From JADCGM01 sp943368345 (GTDB taxonomy: Bacteria > Pseudomonadota > Alphaproteobacteria > Sphingomonadales > Sphingomonadaceae), in assembly GCA_943368345.1 (NCBI GenBank), contig CALRKY020000031.1, positions 1-31,678 on the forward strand: a stretch of DNA of 31,678 bases, written 5' to 3'. Positions 15,428-23,212 of this stretch are shown in pieces; position 1 is the stretch's first letter; each line of letters opens with the position of its first letter. The notes beneath the pieces were generated by a model, which had not been told where the DNA came from, ran no database searches, and was given only the letters and a program-made list of their open reading frames with translations. The translations under genes were made by a program, and so were the position numbers.

Positions 15428-16337
15428 CAGGCTCGGCCTTCAACCGTTCCGGATTGAACAGGGTCCGGGTTTCAGCGCGCAGCAGATCGCCGGCCCAGCG
15501 CCGTTGGCCGGAGAGCCAGACCTTGATCCGTTTGTGGCCTTCCTCGCTGTTGCCGACCGGGACGGCGGCAAGGGCGGCGCTGGCGCGTTGCAGGGCCTCC
15601 CGGTGGTCACCGAGTGCCGGGTCGGCGAAGCGTTCGTGGACAATGCCCAGCATCGACCGGGCCGATGACAGCATGACCTTGGCAGTCGCCGGGTCCCCGA
15701 CAAACAGCGCCGCCTCCGCCGCCAGAACGGCGCGCCGGACATCTTCCAGCCGGGCAATCAGGGTGATCGGAACCTCTTGAACCGCCGGACAATTGCCGCT
15801 CGACAGGCCGCTGACATAGTCGACAAGTCCCGCAACCACCCGCGGTGGCGGCGCGATACCGTCAAATTCCTCGACGATAAGGCCGTGGACGAACTTGTCG
15901 ACGCCGTTCCTGACCTTCAATCGCTCCCGCGGCCCGCTGAGGTCGGGAATCACTTTCGGGTTGTCGATGCCGTCGCCGCGCCGCGAACTCATCAGGGAGG
16001 AGGTGACGTCGGCCGTCCCCGGCGCGCCCGACAGTCCCGGAAAGACGAAATCAGGGTTGCCCCGCCCGCTCCGGTGGCAGCTGTTGCAAGACAGGCCAAC
16101 CCGGGCCGCCTGTCCCCCGAGCAGCAGCGGGTTGCGGAACGCCGCCCGCCCGATCTCAACCGACATCGCCGCGACCGGGTCCTTGGTCCGTTTCAGACAT
16201 TCGGCAGGCTCCCGCGTCAGCAGGGCCACCGTGTCACGCCCCGGGGCGATCCACTGCGCTTCCTTCAGCGGCGGGTCCCCGACCGGAGCCGCCGCCGCGA
16301 GCAGGATCAGGACGAGGAGGAGGCTTGATCGACCCAT
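15417..16337 (-). CDS. Exported c-type cytochrome, cytochrome-c-peroxidase-like N-terminal half
   Basis: The 306-residue protein has a hydrophobic signal (about 1-17, then AAAAP) and a single heme-c motif CNSCH in GLSCNSCHRSGRGNPDF. The preceding EIGRAAFRNPLLLGG resembles the LGRxLFxDPxLSG opening of di-heme peroxidases (MauG/CcpA class). I see only one CxxCH, however, and the C-terminal half is helical and without heme sites, so peroxidase function is doubtful. The ATG lies 31 nt inside the preceding TPR-protein gene on the same strand, which implies close coupling. Its role is not known. Electron transfer in the periplasm is the safest reading. Confidence 0.72.
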   Translation of the reverse strand: MGRSSLLLVLILLAAAAPVGDPPLKEAQWIAPGRDTVALLTREPAECLKRTKDPVAAMSVEIGRAAFRNPLLLGGQAARVGLSCNSCHRSGRGNPDFVFPGLSGAPGTADVTSSLMSSRRGDGIDNPKVIPDLSGPRERLKVRNGVDKFVHGLIVEEFDGIAPPPRVVAGLVDYVSGLSSGNCPAVQEVPITLIARLEDVRRAVLAAEAALFVGDPATAKVMLSSARSMLGIVHERFADPALGDHREALQRASAALAAVPVGNSEEGHKRIKVWLSGQRRWAGDLLRAETRTLFNPERLKAEPASQ

Positions 16338-17233
16338 CGCCGCAATTCATCTGCTTCGGCACAGCCAAAGCCGCACATCTGGTCCAGTTTCGCCAGCATT
16401 GCCCGGGCTCCGGCCAGATCGCCCCGCTCCACCTTCAGCTCACCGTAATATTCCGTCGCTCCACGGTGGTTTGGAGCCAGCGCCAGCGCAGCGCGGTAAT
16501 AGCCCTCTGCCACGTCAAACCGCCCGAGCTTCCGGTTGGCAAAGCCGAGATAGGTCAGCACATCCGGATGCGCGCCAAACGCCGCCTCGGCCTGTTTCAG
16601 CGACAGAATTGCTGCGTCGAACCGGCGCTCGTTGATGAGGGCAACCGCCGCCAGATAAGCGCTGTCCCCACCCTTGGCATCGGCGAACAACAGGCTTGGC
16701 CGGGTATCAACCGCAGCGGTCGGTGCCCCAATCGCCGCCGTCACCGCAGCAACGGCGGCCTTCAGGTCCGCTGCCTGCGGGCAGGTTCCGGCACAGGCGG
16801 CATCGCGTGCCGTCAAATCGGCCAGCGTCGCCTTGGCCTTTTCCACATCACCGGACTTTGCCTGCGCAACCCCCAGATCGCGGTGCGCCACAACCATCTT
16901 GTCATCATAGCGGACCGCCTTGGCAAAGGCCTTGGCCGCCGCCTTCCAGTCGCCGCTGCCAGCCTTCGCCGACCCGAGCAGATAATGGACGTTCGCCGCC
17001 TTTGGCATCACCGACAACACCCGGGTGAAGCTGCGCGACGCATCGGCATAGCGGTTGGCCTGTAGCGCTTCGACACCGTTCCGGTACTCGACTGCCGGAT
17101 CATATTGGGGGGCCGATTCGCTCGGCATCGAGGCGCCGCCACCGCCACCCCCGCCACCTGCGGCCAGCACAGCCTGCGGCAGGCACAGCGCCGCTGTTCC
17201 GATCAAAAACGCAATCTTGCCAGCAGAGACCAT
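16307..17233 (-). CDS. Exported tetratricopeptide-repeat protein with poly-glycine linker
   Basis: The 308-residue protein has a signal peptide (about 1-24) ending at VLAA, then eight consecutive glycines encoded by a repetitive CCGCCA-rich stretch (about 17137-17161 on the plus strand). At least four TPR-like helix pairs follow (for example around 54-85, 86-120, 200-230 and 232-265). Two short cysteine pairs (CAGTC and CGFGC) may form disulfides or bind metal. The ATG at 17233 is preferred because GGGAGAG lies about 7 nt upstream; a start ten codons earlier has no ribosome site. Its 3' end overlaps the cytochrome gene by 31 nt, so the pair probably works together in the periplasm, but no function is known. 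Confidence 0.78.
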   Translation of the reverse strand: MVSAGKIAFLIGTAALCLPQAVLAAGGGGGGGGASMPSESAPQYDPAVEYRNGVEALQANRYADASRSFTRVLSVMPKAANVHYLLGSAKAGSGDWKAAAKAFAKAVRYDDKMVVAHRDLGVAQAKSGDVEKAKATLADLTARDAACAGTCPQAADLKAAVAAVTAAIGAPTAAVDTRPSLLFADAKGGDSAYLAAVALINERRFDAAILSLKQAEAAFGAHPDVLTYLGFANRKLGRFDVAEGYYRAALALAPNHRGATEYYGELKVERGDLAGARAMLAKLDQMCGFGCAEADELRRWVDQASSSS

Positions 17234-17254
17234 GATACTCTCCCTCACATGGAT

Positions 17255-17324
17255 GCCTGACAATACACAGGAAGCCGCCGCCTTGCTATGGTGCGCCGGA
17301 TTCCCGCCGAAATCATTGTCAGGC
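17255..17324. repeat. 10-bp inverted repeat in the TPR/purC divergent region
   Basis: GCCTGACAAT at 17255-17264 is the exact reverse complement of ATTGTCAGGC at 17315-17324, with 50 bp between. The right arm contains the proposed purC -35 box and the left arm lies 22 nt before the TPR-gene start. It could be a paired site for one regulator or chance. Confidence 0.4.
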
Positions 17325-17344
17325 CCGCACGCGCCCGCTATAGC
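17316..17344 (+). promoter_or_regulatory. Candidate purC promoter
   Basis: TTGTCA (17316-17321) and TATAGC (17339-17344) are separated by 17 nt, matching the sigma-70 consensus at 5 of 6 and 4 of 6 positions. The predicted transcript would have a leader of about 80 nt before the purC ATG. Within that leader I see no clear riboswitch. Confidence 0.5.
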
Positions 17345-17431
17345 TTTGCATCAACCGTCGCCCCGGTCCGCGCAGCCACCCTGCGTCCGGGGCGTTGTTC
17401 GTTTTTCGCCAGACAGGAAAGGCGCAACCCC

Positions 17432-18211
17432 ATGACCCGGCGCCGCCAGATTTACGAAGGCAAGGCCAAAATCCTTTACGAGGGGCCTGAACCCGGCACG
17501 ATCATCCAGTATTTCAAGGATGATGCCACCGCCTTCAATGCGCAGAAGAAGGGCACGATTTCCGGCAAGGGCGTGCTCAACAACCGGATTTCCGAACATC
17601 TGTTCAGCCTGCTCGGCAACATCGGTATTCCGCACCATTTCATGCGCCGCCTCAACATGCGGGAACAACTGATCCGGCAGGTCGAAATCGTGCCGCTGGA
17701 GGTCATTGTCCGCAATGTTGTAGCCGGTTCTCTCGCCAAGCGCCTCGGCATGGAGGAAGGCGCGCCGCTGCCGCGCGCCATCATCGAATATTGCCTGAAG
17801 GATGATGCGCTCGGTGACCCGCTGGTGACCGAGGAGCATATCGCTGCTTTCGGCTGGGCCAATCCGGACGAGATGCACGACATTGCCGACTTTGCGACCC
17901 GGATCAACGACTTCCTGTCCGGCCTTTTTGCCGGGATCGGCATCCGGCTCGTCGACTTCAAACTGGAGTTCGGTCGGCTGTGGGACGGCGATTTCTCGCG
18001 GATCATTCTCGCCGACGAAATCAGCCCGGACGGCTGCCGCCTGTGGGACATGGCGACCAATGAAAAGCTCGACAAGGACCGGTTCCGCCGTGACCTCGGC
18101 GGGGAGGTGGAGGCCTATCAGGAAGTCGCCCGCCGCCTCGGCCTGCTCCCGGAAGGCAGCGTCTCAACCGTGCTCGACCTCGATAAACACCGCAAGGCGC
18201 GGGGCAAATAG
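17432..18211 (+). CDS. purC: Phosphoribosylaminoimidazole-succinocarboxamide synthase
   Basis: PurC joins CAIR and aspartate with ATP to give SAICAR in purine synthesis. The 259-residue protein has the opening IYEGKAKILYE (7-17), the nucleotide-site DFKLEFG (175-181) and the ADEISPD segment (194-200), all diagnostic. The ATG at 17432 is chosen because AGGAAAGG lies about 9 nt upstream and the family begins just before IYEGKAK; a reading from 17288 would run through the proposed promoter. It stands apart from other purine genes here, as purC often does. Confidence 0.96.
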   Translation: MTRRRQIYEGKAKILYEGPEPGTIIQYFKDDATAFNAQKKGTISGKGVLNNRISEHLFSLLGNIGIPHHFMRRLNMREQLIRQVEIVPLEVIVRNVVAGSLAKRLGMEEGAPLPRAIIEYCLKDDALGDPLVTEEHIAAFGWANPDEMHDIADFATRINDFLSGLFAGIGIRLVDFKLEFGRLWDGDFSRIILADEISPDGCRLWDMATNEKLDKDRFRRDLGGEVEAYQEVARRLGLLPEGSVSTVLDLDKHRKARGK

Positions 18212-18216
18212 CGCCG

Positions 18217-18232
18217 TCTCCCGGAAGGGAGA
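18217..18232 (+). other. Hairpin just downstream of purC
   Basis: TCTCCC-GGAA-GGGAGA forms a perfect 6-bp stem with a GNRA-type tetraloop, 5 nt after the purC stop. No U-tract follows, so a classic intrinsic terminator is unlikely. It may limit 3' decay of the purC message or be a degenerate dispersed repeat similar in style to the palindrome inside mtaB. Confidence 0.45.
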
Positions 18233-18290
18233 GGATTGCAGCACCACCCTGCCCTCGGCCATAGTCAGCGTATCATAAGGAGCGCCGACG

Positions 18291-19448
18291 ATGACCCGTT
18301 TTGTCACCCATGATCTTGCTCTCGCGCCGACGACCGATGAACTGGCCGGGCAGGATTTTGTCAGTTCGCTGCGCGGGTTCGTCCTGAATGACATGGCCGC
18401 CGCGATGAAGCGGCGGTTTGACACGGCCATCGCCCCTGCGCTTGCCGAAGGCGCGACCGGGCAGGATGTCCACCGCGCCATGAAGCCCGATCTGGCGTTT
18501 CGATTTTACTCGGCCACGCGGGTCAGTGCGCAAGAGATGGTGTGGGATTCGGTCCGGACCACGCTGGAGCGCGACCGGGGGCGACTGACCGCCACTGCGG
18601 ATGCTTTGACCGGAGACGGCGAGCTCGAACTCAACCCGGATCTGCCGATCCCGTCCAATGTCACCGCGCTCGACGTTCATCTGATGCCCGGTGGCTATCA
18701 TAGCGGCCAGGACCTGTCCGCCGGGTCAATGTATGAAAACGGCCTGTCGGTATTCTCCGCCGGACTGATGGGCGACACGCTGGACGATATCGGCCGTTCG
18801 ATCGCACTATGGCTGGCGGCGCGTCACCCGGAGTTCCAGCCAACGGACATTCTCGACCTCGGCTGTTCGGTCGGTCATCAAACCCTGCCGTGGAAACGCA
18901 CCTATCCGGACGCGCATGTCACCGGCATCGATGTGGCGGGACCGTGCGTCGCCTATGCCCATGCCAGGGCGAAATCGCTTGGCCTTGCTGCCGACTTCCG
19001 GCAACGCGATGCCCGCAGCACTGGCTTTGCCGACGCCAGTTTCGACCTGATTTTCTCCTCGATGTTCCTGCACGAACTGCCGCTGAAGGATATCGCGGCG
19101 GTGTTCCGGGAGGCCAAGCGCCTGCTGCGCCCGGGCGGGCTGATGCTGCACTATGAACTGCCGCCCAATGGCGCGATGGCCCCTTATGATGCCTTTTATC
19201 TGGACTGGGACAGTTTCTATAACGCCGAACCCTTTTACCGGACCTACCGCGATCAGGACCCTCGGAAGCTGTGCACTGATGCCGGTTTCGCCGCGGGGGA
19301 TTTCTTTGAGGCAGTGGTGCCGTCCCTCGGCTGGTACGGTGCCGATGCGATAACTGCAGATGCCGCAGCGTCGGCGACGCTCGATGGCAACACCGGTCGG
19401 CTCGCCGACGGGGTTCGCTGGTATAGCTACGGGGCCTGGAACCGGTGA
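18291..19448 (+). CDS. Class I SAM-dependent methyltransferase with long N-terminal extension
   Basis: The 385-residue protein has a class I methyltransferase core from about 185: motif I LDLGCSVGH (188-196), GIDVA (212-216) and the motif IV region around FDLIFSSMFLHEL (251-263). The substrate is unknown. Residues 1 to about 180 are not a domain I recognise and include a conserved-looking DVHLMPGGYH stretch (128-137). AAGGAG lies about 9 nt before the ATG. The stop overlaps the GTG of a 90-residue protein gene by 4 nt, so the two are co-translated and may form a complex. Confidence 0.85.
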   Translation: MTRFVTHDLALAPTTDELAGQDFVSSLRGFVLNDMAAAMKRRFDTAIAPALAEGATGQDVHRAMKPDLAFRFYSATRVSAQEMVWDSVRTTLERDRGRLTATADALTGDGELELNPDLPIPSNVTALDVHLMPGGYHSGQDLSAGSMYENGLSVFSAGLMGDTLDDIGRSIALWLAARHPEFQPTDILDLGCSVGHQTLPWKRTYPDAHVTGIDVAGPCVAYAHARAKSLGLAADFRQRDARSTGFADASFDLIFSSMFLHELPLKDIAAVFREAKRLLRPGGLMLHYELPPNGAMAPYDAFYLDWDSFYNAEPFYRTYRDQDPRKLCTDAGFAAGDFFEAVVPSLGWYGADAITADAAASATLDGNTGRLADGVRWYSYGAWNR

Positions 19449-19717
19449 CCGAGCCACTGCCCCGCACCGCAAAGGGCGACCGCCCGGCTTTTTTTGACGA
19501 CGCCGCTATCGACGCACTGGTGGCGATGGTGCTCGAACTGGCGCGGGAGACCTGGGTCGTCAAAAACCGGGTCGCGCTGCTCGAAGACGCCCTTGCTGCG
19601 CATGCCCCAAGCCTCGACGTGGAAACCCACCGCCTGCCGCCGGAAAAACAGGCAACCCTCGACGCCGCCCGCGCCGACTTCGTCGCTCGGCTGTTCCGCG
19701 TGATCGACCGGGACTGA
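19445..19717 (+). CDS. Small protein coupled to the methyltransferase
   Basis: I do not recognise this 90-residue protein. It is predicted helical, with an acidic-hydrophobic helix around DDAAIDALVAMVLELARE (18-36) and a further helix in the C-terminal half. It lacks a signal peptide, cysteines or a DNA-binding motif. The GTG start overlaps the methyltransferase stop (GTGA), and the frame is clean. That coupling is the main argument that it is real. It could be a small partner or regulatory subunit of the methyltransferase. Confidence 0.62.
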   Translation: MTEPLPRTAKGDRPAFFDDAAIDALVAMVLELARETWVVKNRVALLEDALAAHAPSLDVETHRLPPEKQATLDAARADFVARLFRVIDRD

Positions 19718-19786
19718 CCACGCCGCCGCTTTGACGCCGCATTTGCGATTTAGCGAGGCGGCAGTGTTGTTGCGGAGGAGTATCTG

Positions 19787-20494
19787 ATGAAACTGGTTGG
19801 TCTCGCTGCCTTGTCGGCTCTGATCGCCACCCCGGCGTTGGCGAATCCGGCGGAGGGCTGGTTGCAATCCCGCCTCGATGTCGTTGCCACCGCTGCGCGC
19901 CTGCCCGAGGGAACGACAAGAGTCCGCATTGTCGATACCCGGCAGTTGTCATTCGCGCCCACGGCTGATGGGTCATTGCATTTCCCGGCGGCGCTGCTGG
20001 CAACGGCACCTGACCGGGACGCTGTTGATGGGCTGCTTGCGGTGTTGCTATCGAATGCCCGTCCCCGCAATTCAGCGAAGCCAAGCGGCGTCGCACGCGA
20101 ACTTCTTGGAACGGCTGCCTTTATCGGAGGTGCAGCGGCCAGTGGGGGTGACGTCCCACGCGATGGTTATCCCGCAGGCAACACGGAACGGCAAATCCAA
20201 TTGTCTGCCGATGTCGCCAACAGGGATCGCCGTATCGCCCGAACCGAGGCAGAGTCCCGTATTATCGCGGCGCGCGCTGTAAACTGGGCTCGCACTGCCG
20301 GAAGCTGTCCGGCAAGTCTGGTTGGCTGGTTGCGCGGTCTCGCCACGGCCTCACAAGGGCAGACATTTGACGGTGTCACCGCCGCGCGTCATTTGCTCAT
20401 CGATCTGGGCAGCAGCGTCGGCGATCCGGGCGACGGCTGCACCCCAACACATGACGCGGCATTCGAGGCGGCGCGCGAGAATGCCAGCCGCTAA
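19787..20494 (+). CDS. Exported protein resembling a degenerate M48-type metalloprotease domain
   Basis: The 235-residue protein has a clear signal peptide (1-19, cleaved after ALA). The segment LHFPAALLATAPDRDAVDGL to LLAVLLSNARPRN (about 65-93) has the layout of the M48 region in which an 'E-D-E-L-A-x-V-L-A-H-E-x-x-H' helix normally follows. The HExxH zinc motif is absent here (LLSNARP). Peptidase activity is therefore unlikely, and the similarity is by eye only. GGAGGAG lies about 6 nt before the ATG. The 3' end overlaps the convergent yciB gene by 4 nt. Function unknown. Confidence 0.65.
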   Translation: MKLVGLAALSALIATPALANPAEGWLQSRLDVVATAARLPEGTTRVRIVDTRQLSFAPTADGSLHFPAALLATAPDRDAVDGLLAVLLSNARPRNSAKPSGVARELLGTAAFIGGAAASGGDVPRDGYPAGNTERQIQLSADVANRDRRIARTEAESRIIAARAVNWARTAGSCPASLVGWLRGLATASQGQTFDGVTAARHLLIDLGSSVGDPGDGCTPTHDAAFEAARENASR

Positions 20495-21105
20495 CCCTGC
20501 GGCGGGACGGGTACATCCTCGGGCTTGACGCCGTGGCGCATCAGGATCGGAGCTTGGGCAAAGGCAAAAACCAGCGTCAAGGGGAACACGATCCAAGTCT
20601 TGAAGGACACCCACTGGTCGGTTGAATAGGTCCGCCAGACCGCTTCGTTGACCAGCGCCATCCCTAGGAAAAACCAGGCCCAGTTGCGGGTCAGCAGCCC
20701 CCATCCGGCATCGACCATCGGTGGATAGGCATCGGCGAGCACCCGTTTCAGCAAGGGCTTGCCGCTCAGCAGCGCATAGAACAGCAGTCCGGCATACAGG
20801 CTGTAAAGTATGGTCGGCTTGATCTTGATGAACAGTTCATCATGCAGAAGCAGCGTCAGTCCACCGAGCACGGCGACGACCGCCCCGTTGAACCACAGCA
20901 TTTGCGAAATCGTCCCGACCCGCAGCTTGGAATAGATCATCGCAACCGCCATCGCTGCCATGAATACCCCGGTCGCGACGAAAATCCGCTCCCCGTCGGC
21001 AACCGGCGCATAGCCATTGGCAAGGAAAAAGGTCAGCAGCGGCCCGAAATCCACCGCCAGCCGTGCGCCCGTCGACAACTCCCGCTTACCCTCCGCCACG
21101 CTCAC
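20491..21105 (-). CDS. yciB: Inner-membrane septation protein A family (YciB/IspZ)
   Basis: The 204-residue protein has about five membrane helices and the family features FGPLLTFF near the N-terminus and KPTILYSLYAGLLF, NWAWFFLGMALVNEAVWR and WVSFKTW further on. YciB-family proteins affect cell-envelope integrity and division; the molecular activity is unresolved. The GTG start overlaps the ftsY stop by 4 nt (GTGA), so it is the last gene of the dapF-mtaB-ftsY-yciB chain. A second GTG two codons on is also possible. Family identification is firm. Confidence 0.93.
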   Translation of the reverse strand: MSVAEGKRELSTGARLAVDFGPLLTFFLANGYAPVADGERIFVATGVFMAAMAVAMIYSKLRVGTISQMLWFNGAVVAVLGGLTLLLHDELFIKIKPTILYSLYAGLLFYALLSGKPLLKRVLADAYPPMVDAGWGLLTRNWAWFFLGMALVNEAVWRTYSTDQWVSFKTWIVFPLTLVFAFAQAPILMRHGVKPEDVPVPPQG

Positions 21106-22037
21106 TCCTTCACACCCGCCAACGCATTTGCAAACGCCCGTGCATTGAACGGGCGCAGATCCTCAATCGTCTCGCCGACGCCAACCGCATGGATTGGCAA
21201 CTTGAACCGTTCGGCGGCGGCAACCAGCACCCCGCCGCGCGCCGTCCCGTCGAGCTTGGTCATGACGAGGCCGGTGACCCCTGCCACCTCCTGAAACACC
21301 TCAATCTGGTTCAGCGCATTCTGCCCGGTCGTTGCATCGAGCACCAGCACCACATCATGCGGGGCGCTGAGCATCAGCTTCTTCATCACCCGCTTGATCT
21401 TGGCCAGTTCATCCATCAGCCCGGACTTGTTCTGCAACCGACCGGCGGTGTCGATGATGAGCACGTCGCGCCCCGATGCTCGCGCCTTGTCCAGCGCTTC
21501 AAAGGCCAACCCAGCCGCATCGGCACCAACTTTGCTGGCGATTACCGGCGCATCAATCCGACCACCCCAGATCTGCAATTGTTCGATGGCCGCCGCGCGG
21601 AACGTATCCCCCGCTGCCAGCATCACCCGATAGTCCTGCTCTTGAAACAGGTGCGCCAGTTTTGCGATGGTCGTGGTCTTGCCAGACCCGTTGACCCCGA
21701 CAACCAATATGGTGTGCGGGCGTGGAAATGCTGTCACCTCCAACGGCCGCGCCACGGGCGCCAGCACCCGTTCGATCTCATCAGCAACAACGGCGCGCAC
21801 CTCGGCCTCGGTGACCGCCATGTCATATTTTTCTGCCGACAGCTTGGCGGTAATCCGCGCTGCCATTGCCGGGCCAAGGTCGGCCCCAATCAGCGCCTCC
21901 TCAATCTCCAGCAGCATCGCATCATCAAGCTTGGACCGGGTGAACACCGCTGCCAGCCCGTCACCCAATTTTTCGGACGAGCGGGACAGCCCGGCCCGCA
22001 GTTTGGCAAACCAGCCCTTGGGTTCCGCGCTGCTCAC
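21102..22037 (-). CDS. ftsY: Signal recognition particle receptor GTPase
   Basis: FtsY docks SRP-bound ribosomes at the inner membrane. The 311-residue protein has a short N-terminal region, a four-helix N domain (about 10-95), and the GTPase domain with G1 GVNGSGKTT (114-122), DTAGR (196-200) and TKLDG (260-264). The long acidic A domain of the E. coli protein is missing, as is usual in alphaproteobacteria. The GTG start overlaps the mtaB stop (GTGA). Identification is secure over Ffh because the M domain is absent and the N-terminus matches FtsY. Confidence 0.96.
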   Translation of the reverse strand: MSSAEPKGWFAKLRAGLSRSSEKLGDGLAAVFTRSKLDDAMLLEIEEALIGADLGPAMAARITAKLSAEKYDMAVTEAEVRAVVADEIERVLAPVARPLEVTAFPRPHTILVVGVNGSGKTTTIAKLAHLFQEQDYRVMLAAGDTFRAAAIEQLQIWGGRIDAPVIASKVGADAAGLAFEALDKARASGRDVLIIDTAGRLQNKSGLMDELAKIKRVMKKLMLSAPHDVVLVLDATTGQNALNQIEVFQEVAGVTGLVMTKLDGTARGGVLVAAAERFKLPIHAVGVGETIEDLRPFNARAFANALAGVKE

Positions 22038-23212
22038 GCCGCCTCCGCAATCAGTTTGTCGCCGTCGATACCGATCAGTTTTGCCCGCACAACTTGCCCC
22101 GCCGTGCCGTCAATCCGCACCATCGCAAAGCCCGGCGTATGTCCGCCGCCGCCGCGTTCAACCAGCACATCCTGCGCCGTCCCTACCTGACCGCGAAGCC
22201 AGGCTGCGCGTCGCAAAGCTGCCCTTTCTCGCAATCGCGCCGCCCGGTCCCGTCGCACCGGTACTGGCAGTTGCGGCATTCGCGCCGCCGGGGTCCCGTC
22301 TCGCTCAGAATAGGGGAAAATATGCGCATGCACGATGTCACAGTCATCAATCAGCGCCAACGTATTGGCAAACATCGCCTCGGTCTCGGTTGGAAATCCG
22401 GCAATCAGGTCGGCACCGATGGCAACATCAGGTCGCGCCGATTTGATTGTCTCGACAATCTTGACAGCATCGCTACGCGAATGCCGCCGTTTCATCCGTT
22501 TCAGGATCATATCATCCCCAGCCTGCAAACTGAGATGCAGATGCGGCATCAGTCGGGGCTCCCCGACAATCAGGTCCATCAACAGCGGGTCAATCTCGAC
22601 CGAATCAATCGATGACAACCGGAGGCGCGGCAGGTGCGGCACCCCGTCCAATATCGCCTTCACCAGATCACCGAGCCGCAAATCTCCGTCTCGCCAATCG
22701 GTCAGGTCAACGCCGGTCAGAACAATCTCCCGGTGGGTTTCGGCAAGTTCCCGAACCCGCTCAACCACCGCATCTGTGGCAACCGACCGCGACGCCCCGC
22801 GCCCGAAGGGGATGATGCAGAAGGTACACCGGTGGTCGCAGCCATTCTGCACCGCCACAAAGGCCCGGGATTGATCGGTGGCGGCGAGCACCTCTCCCCG
22901 GTCGGCTGGAGCCGACTCGCTCTCCTCTTGCAGGGGAGGGAGGTAGGCGCTTGCCTTCAACTTCATCGCATTTGGAACAATGGCGACGCCCTCGAACCGG
23001 TCCACATCTGCGCCGCATCCGGTCACCACGATCCGTGCCTCGGGCCGCTCCCGCCGGACCCGGCGCACCGCCTGTCTTGCCTGCCGCACCGCTTCTCCGG
23101 TCACCGCGCAACTGTTCAGCACCACAAGATCATCCGGCAGGCCGAGCGCCCGGATCGCCTCGCTCTCGACGACGTTCAACCGGCAGCCAAAATTCAGGAC
23201 AGTGGCGCTCAA
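22034..23212 (-). CDS. mtaB: tRNA t6A37 methylthiotransferase (MtaB), with in-frame palindromic insert
   Basis: MtaB adds a methylthio group to t6A37 of tRNA, forming ms2t6A, with two [4Fe-4S] clusters. The 392-residue protein has the N-terminal cluster ligands C10, C35 and C66, the radical-SAM cysteines C125, C129 and C132 (CDHRCTFC), and a C-terminal region resembling the TRAM domain. The start is taken as TTG at 23212: it overlaps the dapF stop (TTGA), has GGAG about 8 nt upstream, and places the family's NFGCRLN at residue 7, whereas the longer frame lies inside dapF. Residues about 89-108, in the linker before the radical-SAM domain, are encoded by a nested palindrome. The frame is intact. 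Confidence 0.9.
   Translation of the reverse strand: MSATVLNFGCRLNVVESEAIRALGLPDDLVVLNSCAVTGEAVRQARQAVRRVRRERPEARIVVTGCGADVDRFEGVAIVPNAMKLKASAYLPPLQEESESAPADRGEVLAATDQSRAFVAVQNGCDHRCTFCIIPFGRGASRSVATDAVVERVRELAETHREIVLTGVDLTDWRDGDLRLGDLVKAILDGVPHLPRLRLSSIDSVEIDPLLMDLIVGEPRLMPHLHLSLQAGDDMILKRMKRRHSRSDAVKIVETIKSARPDVAIGADLIAGFPTETEAMFANTLALIDDCDIVHAHIFPYSERDGTPAARMPQLPVPVRRDRAARLRERAALRRAAWLRGQVGTAQDVLVERGGGGHTPGFAMVRIDGTAGQVVRAKLIGIDGDKLIAEAA
22890..22944. repeat. Nested palindromic element inside mtaB
   Basis: Within the mtaB linker there are two adjacent hairpins. GTCGGCT/AGCCGAC (22901-22916) is a perfect 7-bp stem with a 2-nt loop. The second, at 22922-22938, has 7 pairs including one G-T and a 3-nt loop. 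An outer imperfect pairing joins ACCTCTCCCC (22890-22899) to the GGGGAGGGAGGT run (22933-22944). The composition resembles dispersed intergenic palindromes of GC-rich proteobacteria. Confidence 0.6.

Noticed and set aside
17137..17161. Microsatellite or phase-variable tract in the TPR gene
   Set aside because: The eight glycine codons are mixed (CCG/CCA/CCC on the plus strand) and are not a pure short repeat, so slippage is unlikely to be frequent.
18217..18240. Intrinsic terminator for purC
   Set aside because: The hairpin is good but no run of T follows, so it is listed only as a hairpin.
21063..22190. 375-codon plus-strand frame opposite ftsY
   Set aside because: Antisense of ftsY with all GTPase motifs on the other strand; the translation shows no family features.
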